Assembly (NCBI RefSeq): GCF_009734445.1
Contig: NZ_CP046457.1
Coordinates: 1,978,001-2,042,000 of the forward strand
DNA: 64,000 nucleotides
Reading direction: 5' to 3'
Source of the DNA: Candidatus Syntrophocurvum alkaliphilum
Lineage (GTDB): Bacteria; Bacillota; Syntrophomonadia; Syntrophomonadales; Syntrophomonadaceae
Under the pieces are notes generated by a model, which worked only from the letters and a program-made list of their open reading frames with translations, was not told where the DNA came from and made no database searches. Below, piece by piece: positions 45,703-54,119 of this stretch (position 1 is its first letter; every line of letters begins with the position of its first letter). Made by a program: the position numbers and the translations under genes.

Positions 45703-46056
45703 ATGCCTAGACCTAGAAAGCGCAGAAACGTCTGTTGTTTGCCAGAAAATAATATGTTTGGTCCACTCCAAATACCAAGTTTAAGTAATGAAATTATAGT
45801 GATGACTGTTGAAGAATATGAATCTATTCGTCTTATAGATTTAGAAGGTATGCTACAAGAGGAGTGTGCAGAAAAAATGGATGTAGCTCGCACTACTGTA
45901 CAAAGAATTTACAGTGATGCTCGCAAAAAACTTGCTGAATCTTTGGTTAACGGAAAGGTTTTAAAAATAAAAGGAGGAGATTACAAGCTTTGTGAGCACA
46001 ACAAGCAAATTTTTGGATGTGGCAAATGTCACGGACATAGATTTGGGCAGAAGTAA
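45703..46056 (+). CDS. DUF134 family DNA-binding protein
   Basis: A 117-residue regulator of the DUF134 family: [21 protein letters not shown] start, a sigma-4-like HTH ([27 protein letters not shown], ~60-90) and a C-terminal Cys/His segment (CEHN...CGKCHGH) that may bind metal or an iron-sulfur cluster. DUF134 genes often neighbour NifX/NifB-like proteins, which are not seen here. It could act on the palindrome 300 bp upstream. Confidence 0.9.
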   Translation: MPRPRKRRNVCCLPENNMFGPLQIPSLSNEIIVMTVEEYESIRLIDLEGMLQEECAEKMDVARTTVQRIYSDARKKLAESLVNGKVLKIKGGDYKLCEHNKQIFGCGKCHGHRFGQK

Positions 46057-46095
46057 CTATGTAAAAATATTAAACGCGACTCTTGGAGTGGTTAT

Positions 46096-46533
46096 ATGTT
46101 TATCTTAAATTCAATAAATAAAAAGCTTGAAAATAATAATTATAAACTAACTGAGCAAAGAGCTATTGTTTTAGATGTAATGGTTGAAAACAAAGGGAAA
46201 CATTTAAGTGCAGAAGATGTTCTGTATAAAGCAAGAAAAAAAGCTCCAAGTATCAGTATGTCTACTGTTTATAGGACATTAGAAAAACTATCTAGTATAG
46301 ATGTTTTATATAAAACAATGCTTGATAAGGGAAGATTTCGCTATGAATTGTGTAAGGATGAATACCATCGACATCATCATGTAATCTGCATTGATTGTGG
46401 AAGTATATTAGAAGTAAAAGTAGGAGAAGAATTATTAAGTAGTTTGGAAACTCATTTAGAAAAGAAAGGCTTTAAAATTAAGGATCATGAACTAAAGTCT
46501 TATGGACATTGCCCCAAATGTAATAAAGGTTAG
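46096..46533 (+). CDS. Fur-family metal-dependent regulator
   Basis: A 145-residue Fur/PerR/Zur-type repressor. N-terminal winged helix (LTEQRAIVLDVMVEN..., SMSTVYRTLEKL). C-terminal dimerisation domain has the His-rich HRHHHVICIDCG and structural Cys pairs CxxC (with CPKC at the C-terminus). Whether it senses iron, zinc or peroxide cannot be decided. No strong RBS before ATG 46096. It follows DUF134 by 39 bp and may be cotranscribed. Confidence 0.93.
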   Translation: MFILNSINKKLENNNYKLTEQRAIVLDVMVENKGKHLSAEDVLYKARKKAPSISMSTVYRTLEKLSSIDVLYKTMLDKGRFRYELCKDEYHRHHHVICIDCGSILEVKVGEELLSSLETHLEKKGFKIKDHELKSYGHCPKCNKG

Positions 46534-46590
46534 TAAGCGGCAATTATTGCCAACATAGAGGCGAGATGAAATTATGAGTATTTGTTCACA

Positions 46591-46642
46591 AAAAAGGGCT
46601 GCTACATTAACAAATTTAATTAATTGTTATGCACAGCCCTTT
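46591..46642. terminator. long-stem terminator between fur-type and RHH genes
   Basis: AAAGGGCTG and CAGCCCTTT pair, with inner TTAACAA/TTGTTA. A6 on the left gives T6 on the minus strand, which suits the RHH gene (stop 46671). It is also placed to end the convergent plus-strand transcript. Confidence 0.7.
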
Positions 46643-46670
46643 AATAACTAAATTATCGGGGTGAAACATG

Positions 46671-46832
46671 CTATTTATCTTTATCTTCAACCTGTTTGGC
46701 CAGGTACTCCCTTATTATCATTCTTACTAGAGCACTTCTGGATATTTGATTTTTTCTTGCTAGCTCCTTTATTTCATTTACTTGCTCTCTGGTTAAATAA
46801 AATGTAGCATGTTCAAATTTTTCAGTAGCCAT
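46671..46832 (-). CDS. ribbon-helix-helix (CopG-type) protein
   Basis: A 53-residue protein beginning MATEKFEHATFYLTREQVNE. It has the ribbon-helix-helix pattern: a beta strand (FYLT), helix QVNEIKELARKN, turn QISRSALVR and a second helix MIIREYLA. Such small proteins are plasmid- or antitoxin-type repressors. No toxin gene is adjacent. RBS GGGAGAGGGGG lies upstream on the minus strand. Confidence 0.75.
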   Translation of the reverse strand: MATEKFEHATFYLTREQVNEIKELARKNQISRSALVRMIIREYLAKQVEDKDK

Positions 46833-46971
46833 TTTGACCCCCTCTCCCACCAGAACATGGTTTGCCAGTGTAAAGATAGTGCTTTGTGCTTATTATATGT
46901 TTTCTATATCCTTTATGTTACTCTAATAGATACTTAACTTTTAAATATAATGCAGAGGGAAGCGCGGGGGA

Positions 46972-47035
46972 GGAAGCACGGGGACGGTTCTTTTGCTTCC
47001 TTTTTAGGAAGCAAAAGAACCGTCCCCGTGCTTCC
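46972..47035. repeat. nested palindrome, GGGGACGGTT family (GGAAGCA flank)
   Basis: Two perfect 29-base arms (46972-47000 and 47007-47035) around TTTTTA. Arm sequence is identical to the element at 37927-37990. A partial GGAAGCGC copy starts at 46958. It lies between the RHH gene and the patatin gene. Confidence 0.92.
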
Positions 47036-47051
47036 CTGGCTTTCGCTTGGC

Positions 47052-47921
47052 TTAATTGATATCTAGGTGGGCTTTTATTTCTGGTAATTTAGCTTTTATT
47101 GCTAGTCTGCCGGCTTTTATGACTTCGTCTGCTTTTTCTATATCATCAAGATCAACATCTGGTATGTCAGGGTAAAGAACCATATCAGCCCATAGGCTTT
47201 CTGCAAAATCTGAAGTTTCTGCTGTTAATACACTAATTGACCTTGATACTATTTCAAATATGCCTTTAGCATCTTTATCAAAAGTATCTTTACTTAGATT
47301 TACTGCTAGAATATAGTCTGCACCCATTATTTTTTGTACGACTACAGGAACTACTTCACGTAGAGCTCCATCCACTAGTTTCATATTATTTAGGTTTTTT
47401 GGTACAAAGGTAGCTGGTATAGAAATACTTGCACGAATAGCTTCACTTATTAGTGCCTCTTGTAAAACAATGGTATTTGTATCTTTTACAACCATATTTT
47501 TATTAGAGAATATAACTTCTTTTCCTGTATTTATATCACAACCAATAATAGCTAGAGGGAGTTTGGCGTCTTTTAGCTTTTTGCCCTTGGTAAGGTCGAA
47601 AACTAGTTTTTCTATTTTGTCTCCTTTAATTACTCCTTCAAGCTTTTTATCTATACTACGGAAAAATATTGATAAAACGTATTTTATAATTTCCATATAG
47701 TTGTAATCTAAGTAATCAGAAGGTTTAAGGCTTTTAACTATTTCCTCCATTTGATATGGAGACATACCTGTAGCATATAGTGAAGCGATAATACTTCCTG
47801 AGCTTGTTCCTGAAATATATGAGATGGGTATAGAGTTTTCTTTTAAAACCTGTAAAACTCCTATATGTGCTAGACCCCGTAACCCTCCAGCACCTAAGGC
47901 GAGACCAATTTTTTTGGTCAT
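47052..47921 (-). CDS. patatin-like phospholipase
   Basis: A 289-residue serine acyl hydrolase of the bacterial patatin (RssA-like) family. Seen: GLALGAGGLRGLAHIGV (oxyanion glycine motif), nucleophile elbow GTSSGS and DGA (VDGALRE). It would hydrolyse an acyl ester or lysophospholipid in the cytoplasm. I choose ATG 47921 after GAGGTG; a GTG three codons upstream lies on that RBS. Substrate unknown. Confidence 0.93.
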   Translation of the reverse strand: MTKKIGLALGAGGLRGLAHIGVLQVLKENSIPISYISGTSSGSIIASLYATGMSPYQMEEIVKSLKPSDYLDYNYMEIIKYVLSIFFRSIDKKLEGVIKGDKIEKLVFDLTKGKKLKDAKLPLAIIGCDINTGKEVIFSNKNMVVKDTNTIVLQEALISEAIRASISIPATFVPKNLNNMKLVDGALREVVPVVVQKIMGADYILAVNLSKDTFDKDAKGIFEIVSRSISVLTAETSDFAESLWADMVLYPDIPDVDLDDIEKADEVIKAGRLAIKAKLPEIKAHLDIN

Positions 47922-47982
47922 TTTTTTCACCTCTAATTTATGGTTTAAATAATACAGACAACTGTCTGCTATAGATTTAAAT

Positions 47983-48204
47983 TCAACGGTTACATTTTCT
48001 TACCATGTACTTAGATATCAGTTGCACTGTTTGTATATTTTTATCTTTTATATTTTGAAAAAAGTCTTTATACTCCTCAACTTCGGTTTGTTTAGCGTGT
48101 TCTTCTATATAGTTGTTTACTTCATAGTGCAGTTTTATTATTTTTTCCAGATGACCTCGCATTATGTTTTTTTGTTTGCGCCCTATTTTGACATGTGAAA
48201 TCAT
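47983..48204 (-). CDS. small helical hypothetical protein
   Basis: A 73-residue basic protein predicted fully helical, beginning MISHVKIGRKQKN. RBS GGGGGG precedes ATG 48204. No family recognised. It lies between the patatin gene and a probable spore-surface gene, perhaps in the same transcript unit as neither, as a terminator precedes it. Confidence 0.5.
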   Translation of the reverse strand: MISHVKIGRKQKNIMRGHLEKIIKLHYEVNNYIEEHAKQTEVEEYKDFFQNIKDKNIQTVQLISKYMVRKCNR

Positions 48205-48218
48205 TTACACCCCCCAAT

Positions 48219-48247
48219 AAAAATAATGCCCGGCATTTGCCGAGCAT
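48219..48247 (-). terminator. terminator after the 48265-48840 gene
   Basis: ATGCCCGGC and GCCGAGCAT pair with one mismatch around ATTT. The minus strand continues TATTTTTATT. Confidence 0.75.
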
Positions 48248-48264
48248 ACCATGAGTGCTTTGTT

Positions 48265-48840
48265 TTATTTTACAACATCGATATCTGGCTCTATTTCACC
48301 AAATACGAAAACATCATGGAACATTCCTAGTTTAACTGTAAGATCAACAAATACTCTAAGCCCGATGCAAGTTCCTGGTATTGGAGTAACCAGGTCACAA
48401 GGGTTATCAGGATCTTCACAGAATCCTTTTATTTCAAAATCAAAGCTCCAGTTTCTAAGTATGATTTCAGATTGTTCTATTTCTTGTCTAAATTCTTCTG
48501 GAGTAAGTGGTGGATCAAATTCATCAAGTTCTATTACCTGCTCATAGCGGTCTGTAACAGTGATGATTTGGAATTCTCCCTCTACTATTACGAATAAAAT
48601 GACTTCATAATCTATAAATATTTTTACTCTATTGAAATGTAAGTCTTCAAAAGCTTGAATAACTTTTACTTTGATATCTTCAACTGCAGATATCTTTCCC
48701 CCTACCTGCTCATCAGGTACACAAAACTGTGTGTCTAATATTTTTGTCTGTCTCTCGATATACTTTGCTTTTATAACTTTTGCCCATAAATCCAGCTTAC
48801 AACCCTCTGGAAATTCACATTTTAGTTCTCTGTCTCTCAT
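48265..48840 (-). CDS. possible SPOCS/DUF3794-like spore protein
   Basis: A 191-residue beta-rich acidic protein with no signal peptide. The middle (~50-110) has alternating hydrophobic strands reading like SPOCS/DUF3794 domains of spore coat and SipL proteins (VKVIQAF..., IDYEVILFVIVEGEFQIITVTDRYEQVIELDEF), and the C-terminus repeats a similar pattern. The family assignment is tentative. RBS AAAGGAGG precedes ATG 48840. Context is a glycosyltransferase cluster. Confidence 0.5.
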   Translation of the reverse strand: MRDRELKCEFPEGCKLDLWAKVIKAKYIERQTKILDTQFCVPDEQVGGKISAVEDIKVKVIQAFEDLHFNRVKIFIDYEVILFVIVEGEFQIITVTDRYEQVIELDEFDPPLTPEEFRQEIEQSEIILRNWSFDFEIKGFCEDPDNPCDLVTPIPGTCIGLRVFVDLTVKLGMFHDVFVFGEIEPDIDVVK

Positions 48841-48983
48841 TAGGTCTTCCCTCCTTTTTTAAGTTGATGTATGCCTTAGTAGGCGCTTTAGAAATTTATT
48901 TTATCTAAATTTCTAGGATATACTATGAGTAGAAGTGATAAAGTGTGATTAAGGTTGTAATTTTTTTATAAAAAGAATTGAAA

Positions 48984-49676
48984 TTATAAGTATATTTTAT
49001 TCATAATGTGTCGGCATTCTATTCTGCCATCACAATATATTGGTATACCCTTTCTTTTTACATCTTCACAAAAACCAATATCTTCTGCACCATAAAGTGA
49101 TGAGTAGCGAACATTATGTTTTTCTATAACATTTCTTTTTATTAGGTATGCTGCTCCAGTACAATCTACAGAAAAAAGTCCTTCACGTGAAAAGTCTGTA
49201 ATAAAGTGCCAACTATTACCATCAACTTTTTTTAATATATTGTATATATTTGTGTTTCCCACTTCATGGCCATTACAAACTAAAGCAGACACTATCTCAC
49301 AATCGTTATTTATAAGTTGGCTTAAGGCATTTGGTGGAACAAGAATATCACTATCTACAGAAAAAAAATAGTTGCAATCGGATTTTAAAAATTCTTCTAA
49401 TAGGTAGTTACGAAGTCTAGTTAATCTAGTAAAGCTATACCAACCACGTTCATGTCTATCTTCTGATCCTAGGTTTTTAGTAACAAGTTTTACTTTGTTT
49501 TTTTGATTTTTGGCAAAATCTTGGAGAATTTCTGAAGTGTTGTCTGTGCAATCATTTATAATGAAGCAATATTCTACTAGTTCTTTCGGATAGTCTAAAT
49601 TTTTTATATGATCTAAATACACAGGTAAAACCCATGCCCGGTTTCTTACCGGGCATCCAATAAAAACTTTATTCAT
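48984..49676 (-). CDS. glycosyltransferase family 2-like protein
   Basis: A 230-residue GT-A enzyme starting MNKVFIGCPVRNRAWVLP. DxD-type motif VDSDILVPPNA and acceptor region GAEDIGFCEDVKRKG. ATG 49676 overlaps the stop of the upstream gene by one base (TGATG), so the two are coupled. Donor and acceptor unknown. No membrane helices. Confidence 0.85.
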   Translation of the reverse strand: MNKVFIGCPVRNRAWVLPVYLDHIKNLDYPKELVEYCFIINDCTDNTSEILQDFAKNQKNKVKLVTKNLGSEDRHERGWYSFTRLTRLRNYLLEEFLKSDCNYFFSVDSDILVPPNALSQLINNDCEIVSALVCNGHEVGNTNIYNILKKVDGNSWHFITDFSREGLFSVDCTGAAYLIKRNVIEKHNVRYSSLYGAEDIGFCEDVKRKGIPIYCDGRIECRHIMNKIYL

Positions 49677-50974
49677 CAATGTGTATCACCTACAATTCGA
49701 GCTCGTGCTGTTTTGATTTGGAAACTTGCACCTCTTCCAACATTAAGAATAGCTTTATAAGTTTTGTTTTGAGCTTTTTTGGTGGCTGTTTTAGAAACCA
49801 TTATTTGATTTGGTCCTGCTCTAACCACAATTTTAAAATAGTTGTTTTTAGCTATATTAAGTCTACGTTCTTTTGGTGTACCAACACTAAAATAGGGTGA
49901 GCTTAATAAGCTAGTTTTTAGGTAGTTTGTACCGGTTTGGTTGGGGGTTTCTTCTTTTTGAGCTAAGTGTTCCTCTATAATTTGTAAAATTTGACGAGCT
50001 CTAATTGTCCATGAATTGCGTTCTGCTAATGCCATCCTTGGCCATTTATCATCTTGATTAGCTAATGCTTCAGCGATGTTGTTTATAAATTGGTTGTCAT
50101 CCTCTGAGTAGTATATATATTCAGCAAATTTATTTATTTCGGGTATTGCTGATGTAACTACAGGCATTCCAGTAGCTAGGTACTCCCACATTTTAATAGG
50201 ATTAACTGAGCTTGTCATTTGTGATTTTCTAAATGGAATAATTCCTACATTAAACCTTTGAGCATAATTAGGTAGTTCCTGATATGGCTTATACCCTAGC
50301 CAATGTACATTTGGTAGGTTAGGAATCTGGTTCTGATTTAAATTGAATAATGGCCCTATAAGTACAATGCTACAATGTGAATGTGTTTGGGCTATTTTTT
50401 CAATAAGTCCCATATCACACCAACTAGCTACAGCCCCAATATAACCAATTATTGGCTGAGGTATATTAATAATATCTGCGGGTACTGGTAGATTTTTATT
50501 AGCTGCCTGTGAAAAATGCGCGTAATCACAACCATTAGGAACTAAATAGGTATTTGGGTTAATGCCTTTTGCAAGGTTAAATAATTTATCTGAAGTTGTA
50601 ATAACTAAATCAGACTGCTTTACTGCTAGGTGATAATGCTTCTCCCAAGGAGCAAACTCCTCTACTGGTTCATCTAAGCTATCATATACTACTAAGGCTG
50701 GGTTATACTGGTCAACTAACTGTATGTGTTGGGGAATTGTAAAGTATACTACCGGCCTTTTATTAGCTAGATAAGGGGTTGGATCTGTATTATCTAAGAT
50801 ATATAAGTGGGGATTTATTTGTCTTACTTTCTTGGGAACAGTATTTTCTATATGATTTAGATAATAGCAGGTTATATTTTGCTCTGAGAAGCTTTTCATA
50901 AGCTGCTGAGGACGCTGTATTAAATAATCGTAGTTAATGCTAGGTGGATATAAAATACAGTTTATATTAGACAC
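49676..50974 (-). CDS. GT4-like glycosyltransferase with beta-rich C-terminal extension
   Basis: A 432-residue GT-B enzyme: N-terminal SNINCILYPPSINYDYLIQRPQQL, central VPNGCDYAHF and C-terminal nucleotide domain (VNPIKMWEYLATGMPVVTS). After about residue 335 comes a ~90-residue Lys/Arg-rich tail ending RARIVGDTH with beta-strand character, not part of the enzyme core. I choose GTG 50974, six bases after AAGGAGG; the longer frame overlaps the zinc-ribbon gene. Confidence 0.85.
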   Translation of the reverse strand: MSNINCILYPPSINYDYLIQRPQQLMKSFSEQNITCYYLNHIENTVPKKVRQINPHLYILDNTDPTPYLANKRPVVYFTIPQHIQLVDQYNPALVVYDSLDEPVEEFAPWEKHYHLAVKQSDLVITTSDKLFNLAKGINPNTYLVPNGCDYAHFSQAANKNLPVPADIINIPQPIIGYIGAVASWCDMGLIEKIAQTHSHCSIVLIGPLFNLNQNQIPNLPNVHWLGYKPYQELPNYAQRFNVGIIPFRKSQMTSSVNPIKMWEYLATGMPVVTSAIPEINKFAEYIYYSEDDNQFINNIAEALANQDDKWPRMALAERNSWTIRARQILQIIEEHLAQKEETPNQTGTNYLKTSLLSSPYFSVGTPKERRLNIAKNNYFKIVVRAGPNQIMVSKTATKKAQNKTYKAILNVGRGASFQIKTARARIVGDTH

Positions 50975-50985
50975 TGTAAGCCTCC

Positions 50986-51270
50986 TTACTCTTTTATACA
51001 ACTCATACACAGTAGTTCTTTATATTTACCTTTTATTAAGCATTTTAGACATGCTTGTTGGCCACAACTATCACATAGTTTTAATGTTGTTTTATCAACT
51101 TTTTCTAAACAGGAAGGACACTCTACATTAATACCTAACTTGCTTTTTTTAGCGGTAGATACCTTTATATCTTTTTCGTCTAAATTTTTTATGAGTTTCG
51201 CCTTTATCATTTTTTTGATTTTAACATGGGGAGCTTTTTCCTTTTTATTCACTTCTTTTTTGTCGTCCAC
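50986..51270 (-). CDS. small zinc-ribbon protein
   Basis: A 94-residue protein, highly Lys-rich N-terminus (~1-45), then eight Cys as four CxxC pairs (CPSC, CDSC, CLKC, CMSC), enough for two zinc sites in a RING/B-box-like arrangement. Start GTG 51270 follows GGAGG. It is 11 bases upstream of the glycosyltransferase gene. Function unknown. Confidence 0.7.
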   Translation of the reverse strand: MDDKKEVNKKEKAPHVKIKKMIKAKLIKNLDEKDIKVSTAKKSKLGINVECPSCLEKVDKTTLKLCDSCGQQACLKCLIKGKYKELLCMSCIKE

Positions 51271-51348
51271 TTAATTACACCTCCTCACTACTATTAAAAG
51301 GATGTATTAAAAAAGCTTATACTAGTTCACTTATAATCTAAAATATGA

Positions 51349-51370
51349 AAAGCACCCCTTAAGGGTGCTT
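51349..51370 (-). terminator. terminator after the CgeB-like gene
   Basis: AAGCACCC and GGGTGCTT around CTTAA, followed by TTTT on the minus strand, 65 bp after the gene at 51435. Confidence 0.75.
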
Positions 51371-51434
51371 ACTTAAGAAATATTTCTGTTTGAAAAAAAC
51401 AAACTTCATACCTAATATTAAATTATTAATTTTT

Positions 51435-52643
51435 TTAGTATTTTAATTTTACTCCTTTTTTTACTCTTAGCTTATTAGAGTCATATACAATTTGTTTTCT
51501 AGCAATGTTAGGTTTAACTATTTGACTCTTGGTTCTTGGTTCAAAAGTTTTTTTGTTTACTAAATAGGTGTTTTTCTTTCTATCAACTACTATACTAGTT
51601 GATCCTATTTTGATTGTTATTCCTTTTCGACTTAAAATTGGTTGTGATTGTAATTGATTTTCCATAGGATTAATATTTTTATTAACATTAATTTCGGCAG
51701 GCATTCCTATAGCTTTTAAAATATCTTGGGCTCGATGTAAGTAGGTGTGCTTTGCATAAACTTCCTCTTGCCCCTGTCTAGCTATCTTAGCTCTTAAGTC
51801 TGGTTTAGATAAATAAAAGTCAACTAATTCTATGGTTTCTTCTGCAGATCTAGTCCACACTAGGTGGTGATGATTTTTAAAATAGTACTCTATAGCTGGA
51901 GTCCACTGAGTTAGGTAAAATCCTCCACAGCCTAATATCTCAAATGTGCGCATACTCATCATGGTTAGAGAGTTTACAACAGAATGTAAACCCAGAATAA
52001 TTGGCACAGAAGCACAAATTGTAGACAGGTCTTCACTTGGCAAATATCCTCCATAAAACCTTGGATCAATATAAAAGGGACGGCTTTTATCAGTCCACCA
52101 AGGTAACCCATAAATTTTTATATTATAATCTTTATCTAGTAATGGCTTAATTACATAGTTTGCAGCTTTAATTCGTTCAGGATGCTCTGTATAATTGTTA
52201 CCAATAAAGGTAATGTCATGACTAAATCTACTGTCGGGAGCAACTGTTTTATTAAAGCTAGGATGACATGCAAATGGAATTAGGTGTGCCTGCATTCCAT
52301 GCTTATTATAATCTTCAATTGATTCGATGCAGGTTGTAAATACATATGCCGATTCACGAGACCATGGTAATGAAAGGTGGTTAAAAAATACTGGATCTTC
52401 TATTGCCCAAAATATATGAGGAATTTTTCTTTCATGTAATAGAGGAAATAAAATACCTCTAAAATCACCCCACCCAGCATCGGTAAAGACATAGTCTGGT
52501 TGGAATTCATCCAGTGCACGAAAGAATGGCGCCCCTCCATCATGTTCCACATTTACATAGCGCACCTCGTGACCTAAATCCACAAATGCTGGTCCCATAC
52601 CCCGAGTAATAATCGGAGCGGTGTTAGTAAACAAAATTTTCAT
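51435..52643 (-). CDS. CgeB-like spore maturation glycosyltransferase
   Basis: A 402-residue protein of the CgeB/YkvP family, GT-B-like enzymes of the spore outer layer. Seen: MKILFTNTAPIITRGMGPAF, TFIGNNYTEHPERIKAAN, RTFEILGCGGFYLTQWTP and a Glu motif in VWTRSAEET. A C-terminal tail (~330-402) rich in Lys and beta-strand sequence parallels that of the GT4-like protein, possibly an attachment domain. ATG 52643 has a modest RBS. Confidence 0.82.
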   Translation of the reverse strand: MKILFTNTAPIITRGMGPAFVDLGHEVRYVNVEHDGGAPFFRALDEFQPDYVFTDAGWGDFRGILFPLLHERKIPHIFWAIEDPVFFNHLSLPWSRESAYVFTTCIESIEDYNKHGMQAHLIPFACHPSFNKTVAPDSRFSHDITFIGNNYTEHPERIKAANYVIKPLLDKDYNIKIYGLPWWTDKSRPFYIDPRFYGGYLPSEDLSTICASVPIILGLHSVVNSLTMMSMRTFEILGCGGFYLTQWTPAIEYYFKNHHHLVWTRSAEETIELVDFYLSKPDLRAKIARQGQEEVYAKHTYLHRAQDILKAIGMPAEINVNKNINPMENQLQSQPILSRKGITIKIGSTSIVVDRKKNTYLVNKKTFEPRTKSQIVKPNIARKQIVYDSNKLRVKKGVKLKY

Positions 52644-52836
52644 TGATATTCCCACTTTCAATAATTATTTTATTTTAATGACGCTCCGTTTAAGGGCGTA
52701 ATAATTAGGAGGTTGCTCTCCTGTAAGTATTTTATGCAAGTGGGATTAGTATTGTTAAGGTTTTGGTAAATTTGGTGAAAAATAAGGGTATGTTGTTTAG
52801 ACATTGGTAGAACTAGCACTGCAAATATCTGCAGAA

Positions 52837-53625
52837 TTACCCTGAGTTCATAAATAGTCTTTTTATTTTTGCACCTAGGTTAGTTGACTCATTGTCATCT
52901 TGGTTTTGCTCATAGGGTTCTACGCTAGTATTTTGTTCAATAAATCTAGGATCTTTATTTAATATGTTCAATCTTAGTTCCTCTATTATTGTTTCATACC
53001 GCTTTAAATCCTTATTTAAATCTGTATTTCTTTTCTCGGCTTTATGTATCCCTTTTTTTAGACTTGATATGTTCTTCTCATAAACATAAAGCTTGCGACG
53101 AAGGATTTCATTTTTTTCACGCAAATGGACTACCTCCTCCTCTAATGCCTGCACAGCTTCATGTAGCCCTCTAGTCTCCTTTTTACCTTGCTCGTCAAAC
53201 CCAAGGTTAATTATTTGGTCTGTAACTGCAATAACCCAATAATCTACAAAATAAATTATTTCTATTTGACCATCCTTAATATCACCTTCATAAGTAATAT
53301 TTTTTATATCTACTTGAAAGTTAAAGTCTTTGTTTAAAAAGCGTTCACTATTAAATTCATCTAAAAAAAGTTTATCTCTTAGAATCTGTTCTTGAGTTAA
53401 TAGGGTTAATTTTCCTTTACTGTCTTCTATTAAACACAATATATCTATTTCTACTTTGACTTCTACTGATTTTCCTTGAAGAGTGGCTTTTTTGTTCTTA
53501 GTTTTAATCTTTATATCTTCTAACGAGTCAATACCATGCTCTATAGTAAAAATACAGGAATTTTTGGCTCGATGTATTTTCTCTAACTCTCCTATTACTA
53601 CTGACGACCATATGGATATTGTCAT
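52837..53625 (-). CDS. SPOCS-like plus coiled-coil protein
   Basis: A 262-residue protein. Residues ~1-140 are beta-rich and look like the SPOCS/DUF3794 type (IDILCLIEDSKGKLTLLTQ, then VDIKNITYEG...IEIIYFVDYWVIAVTDQ). Residues ~150-220 are a strong coiled coil. The C-terminus is Asn/Asp/Gln-rich. I choose ATG 53625 after CAGGTG. Probably a spore surface structural protein. Family assignment tentative. Confidence 0.5.
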   Translation of the reverse strand: MTISIWSSVVIGELEKIHRAKNSCIFTIEHGIDSLEDIKIKTKNKKATLQGKSVEVKVEIDILCLIEDSKGKLTLLTQEQILRDKLFLDEFNSERFLNKDFNFQVDIKNITYEGDIKDGQIEIIYFVDYWVIAVTDQIINLGFDEQGKKETRGLHEAVQALEEEVVHLREKNEILRRKLYVYEKNISSLKKGIHKAEKRNTDLNKDLKRYETIIEELRLNILNKDPRFIEQNTSVEPYEQNQDDNESTNLGAKIKRLFMNSG

Positions 53626-53766
53626 TATTAACACCTGCTTTCCTATCCTTGTTAAAAATATATTTGTTTGGTATAAAATGTATGCTAATACCTTTAGCTA
53701 TCTTTAAAATTTTTATATGTTTTTGTATATTTATATAGGTCATTTTGAAAAGGTATATTTTAAAAC

Positions 53767-53797
53767 AAAAAAAAAGACTGCATTTTGCAGTCTTTAA
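53767..53797 (-). terminator. terminator of veg
   Basis: AAAGACTGC and GCAGTCTTT around ATTTT, then T9 on the minus strand, 15 bp after the veg stop. Confidence 0.9.
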
Positions 53798-53811
53798 GTT
53801 TGTTTTAAGAT

Positions 53812-54087
53812 TTAATTTGCAGAAGCTATTCTAATTTCATCGTCTTTATTATCATAAACAAAAAGTTCTACTGTCTCAGTCAACACATCGGCATAACTAT
53901 AAGAAATTCTTCTTTCAACTTTACGTTCATCTACCTTTACAACAAATATATTAGGATAGATAGATTCTAATACGCCTTCACTCTCTATTATTCTGTTTCT
54001 GCCGCGATTAGCCTTAAGTCTAATCTTACTACCTACGAATGTTTCCAGATCTCGTTTAATTTCTGAAATAGCTCTAGGAGCGCCCAC
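53812..54087 (-). CDS. veg: Veg protein
   Basis: A 91-residue conserved Firmicute protein (AISEIKRDLETFVGSKI..., then ISYSYADVLTETVELF), in B. subtilis involved in biofilm and spore outgrowth. I choose GTG 54087, preceded by GAGGGTGG: the ATG at 54108 would begin only about five bases after the predicted transcript start. It sits next to a strong promoter, as in B. subtilis. Confidence 0.92.
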   Translation of the reverse strand: MGAPRAISEIKRDLETFVGSKIRLKANRGRNRIIESEGVLESIYPNIFVVKVDERKVERRISYSYADVLTETVELFVYDNKDDEIRIASAN

Positions 54088-54119
54088 AGAACCACCCTCT
54101 TCTCTCATTATAATAGATA

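Noticed and set aside
46671-46832. Toxin-antitoxin module at the RHH gene
   Set aside because: No adjacent toxin-like frame on either strand; a lone RHH protein is not enough.
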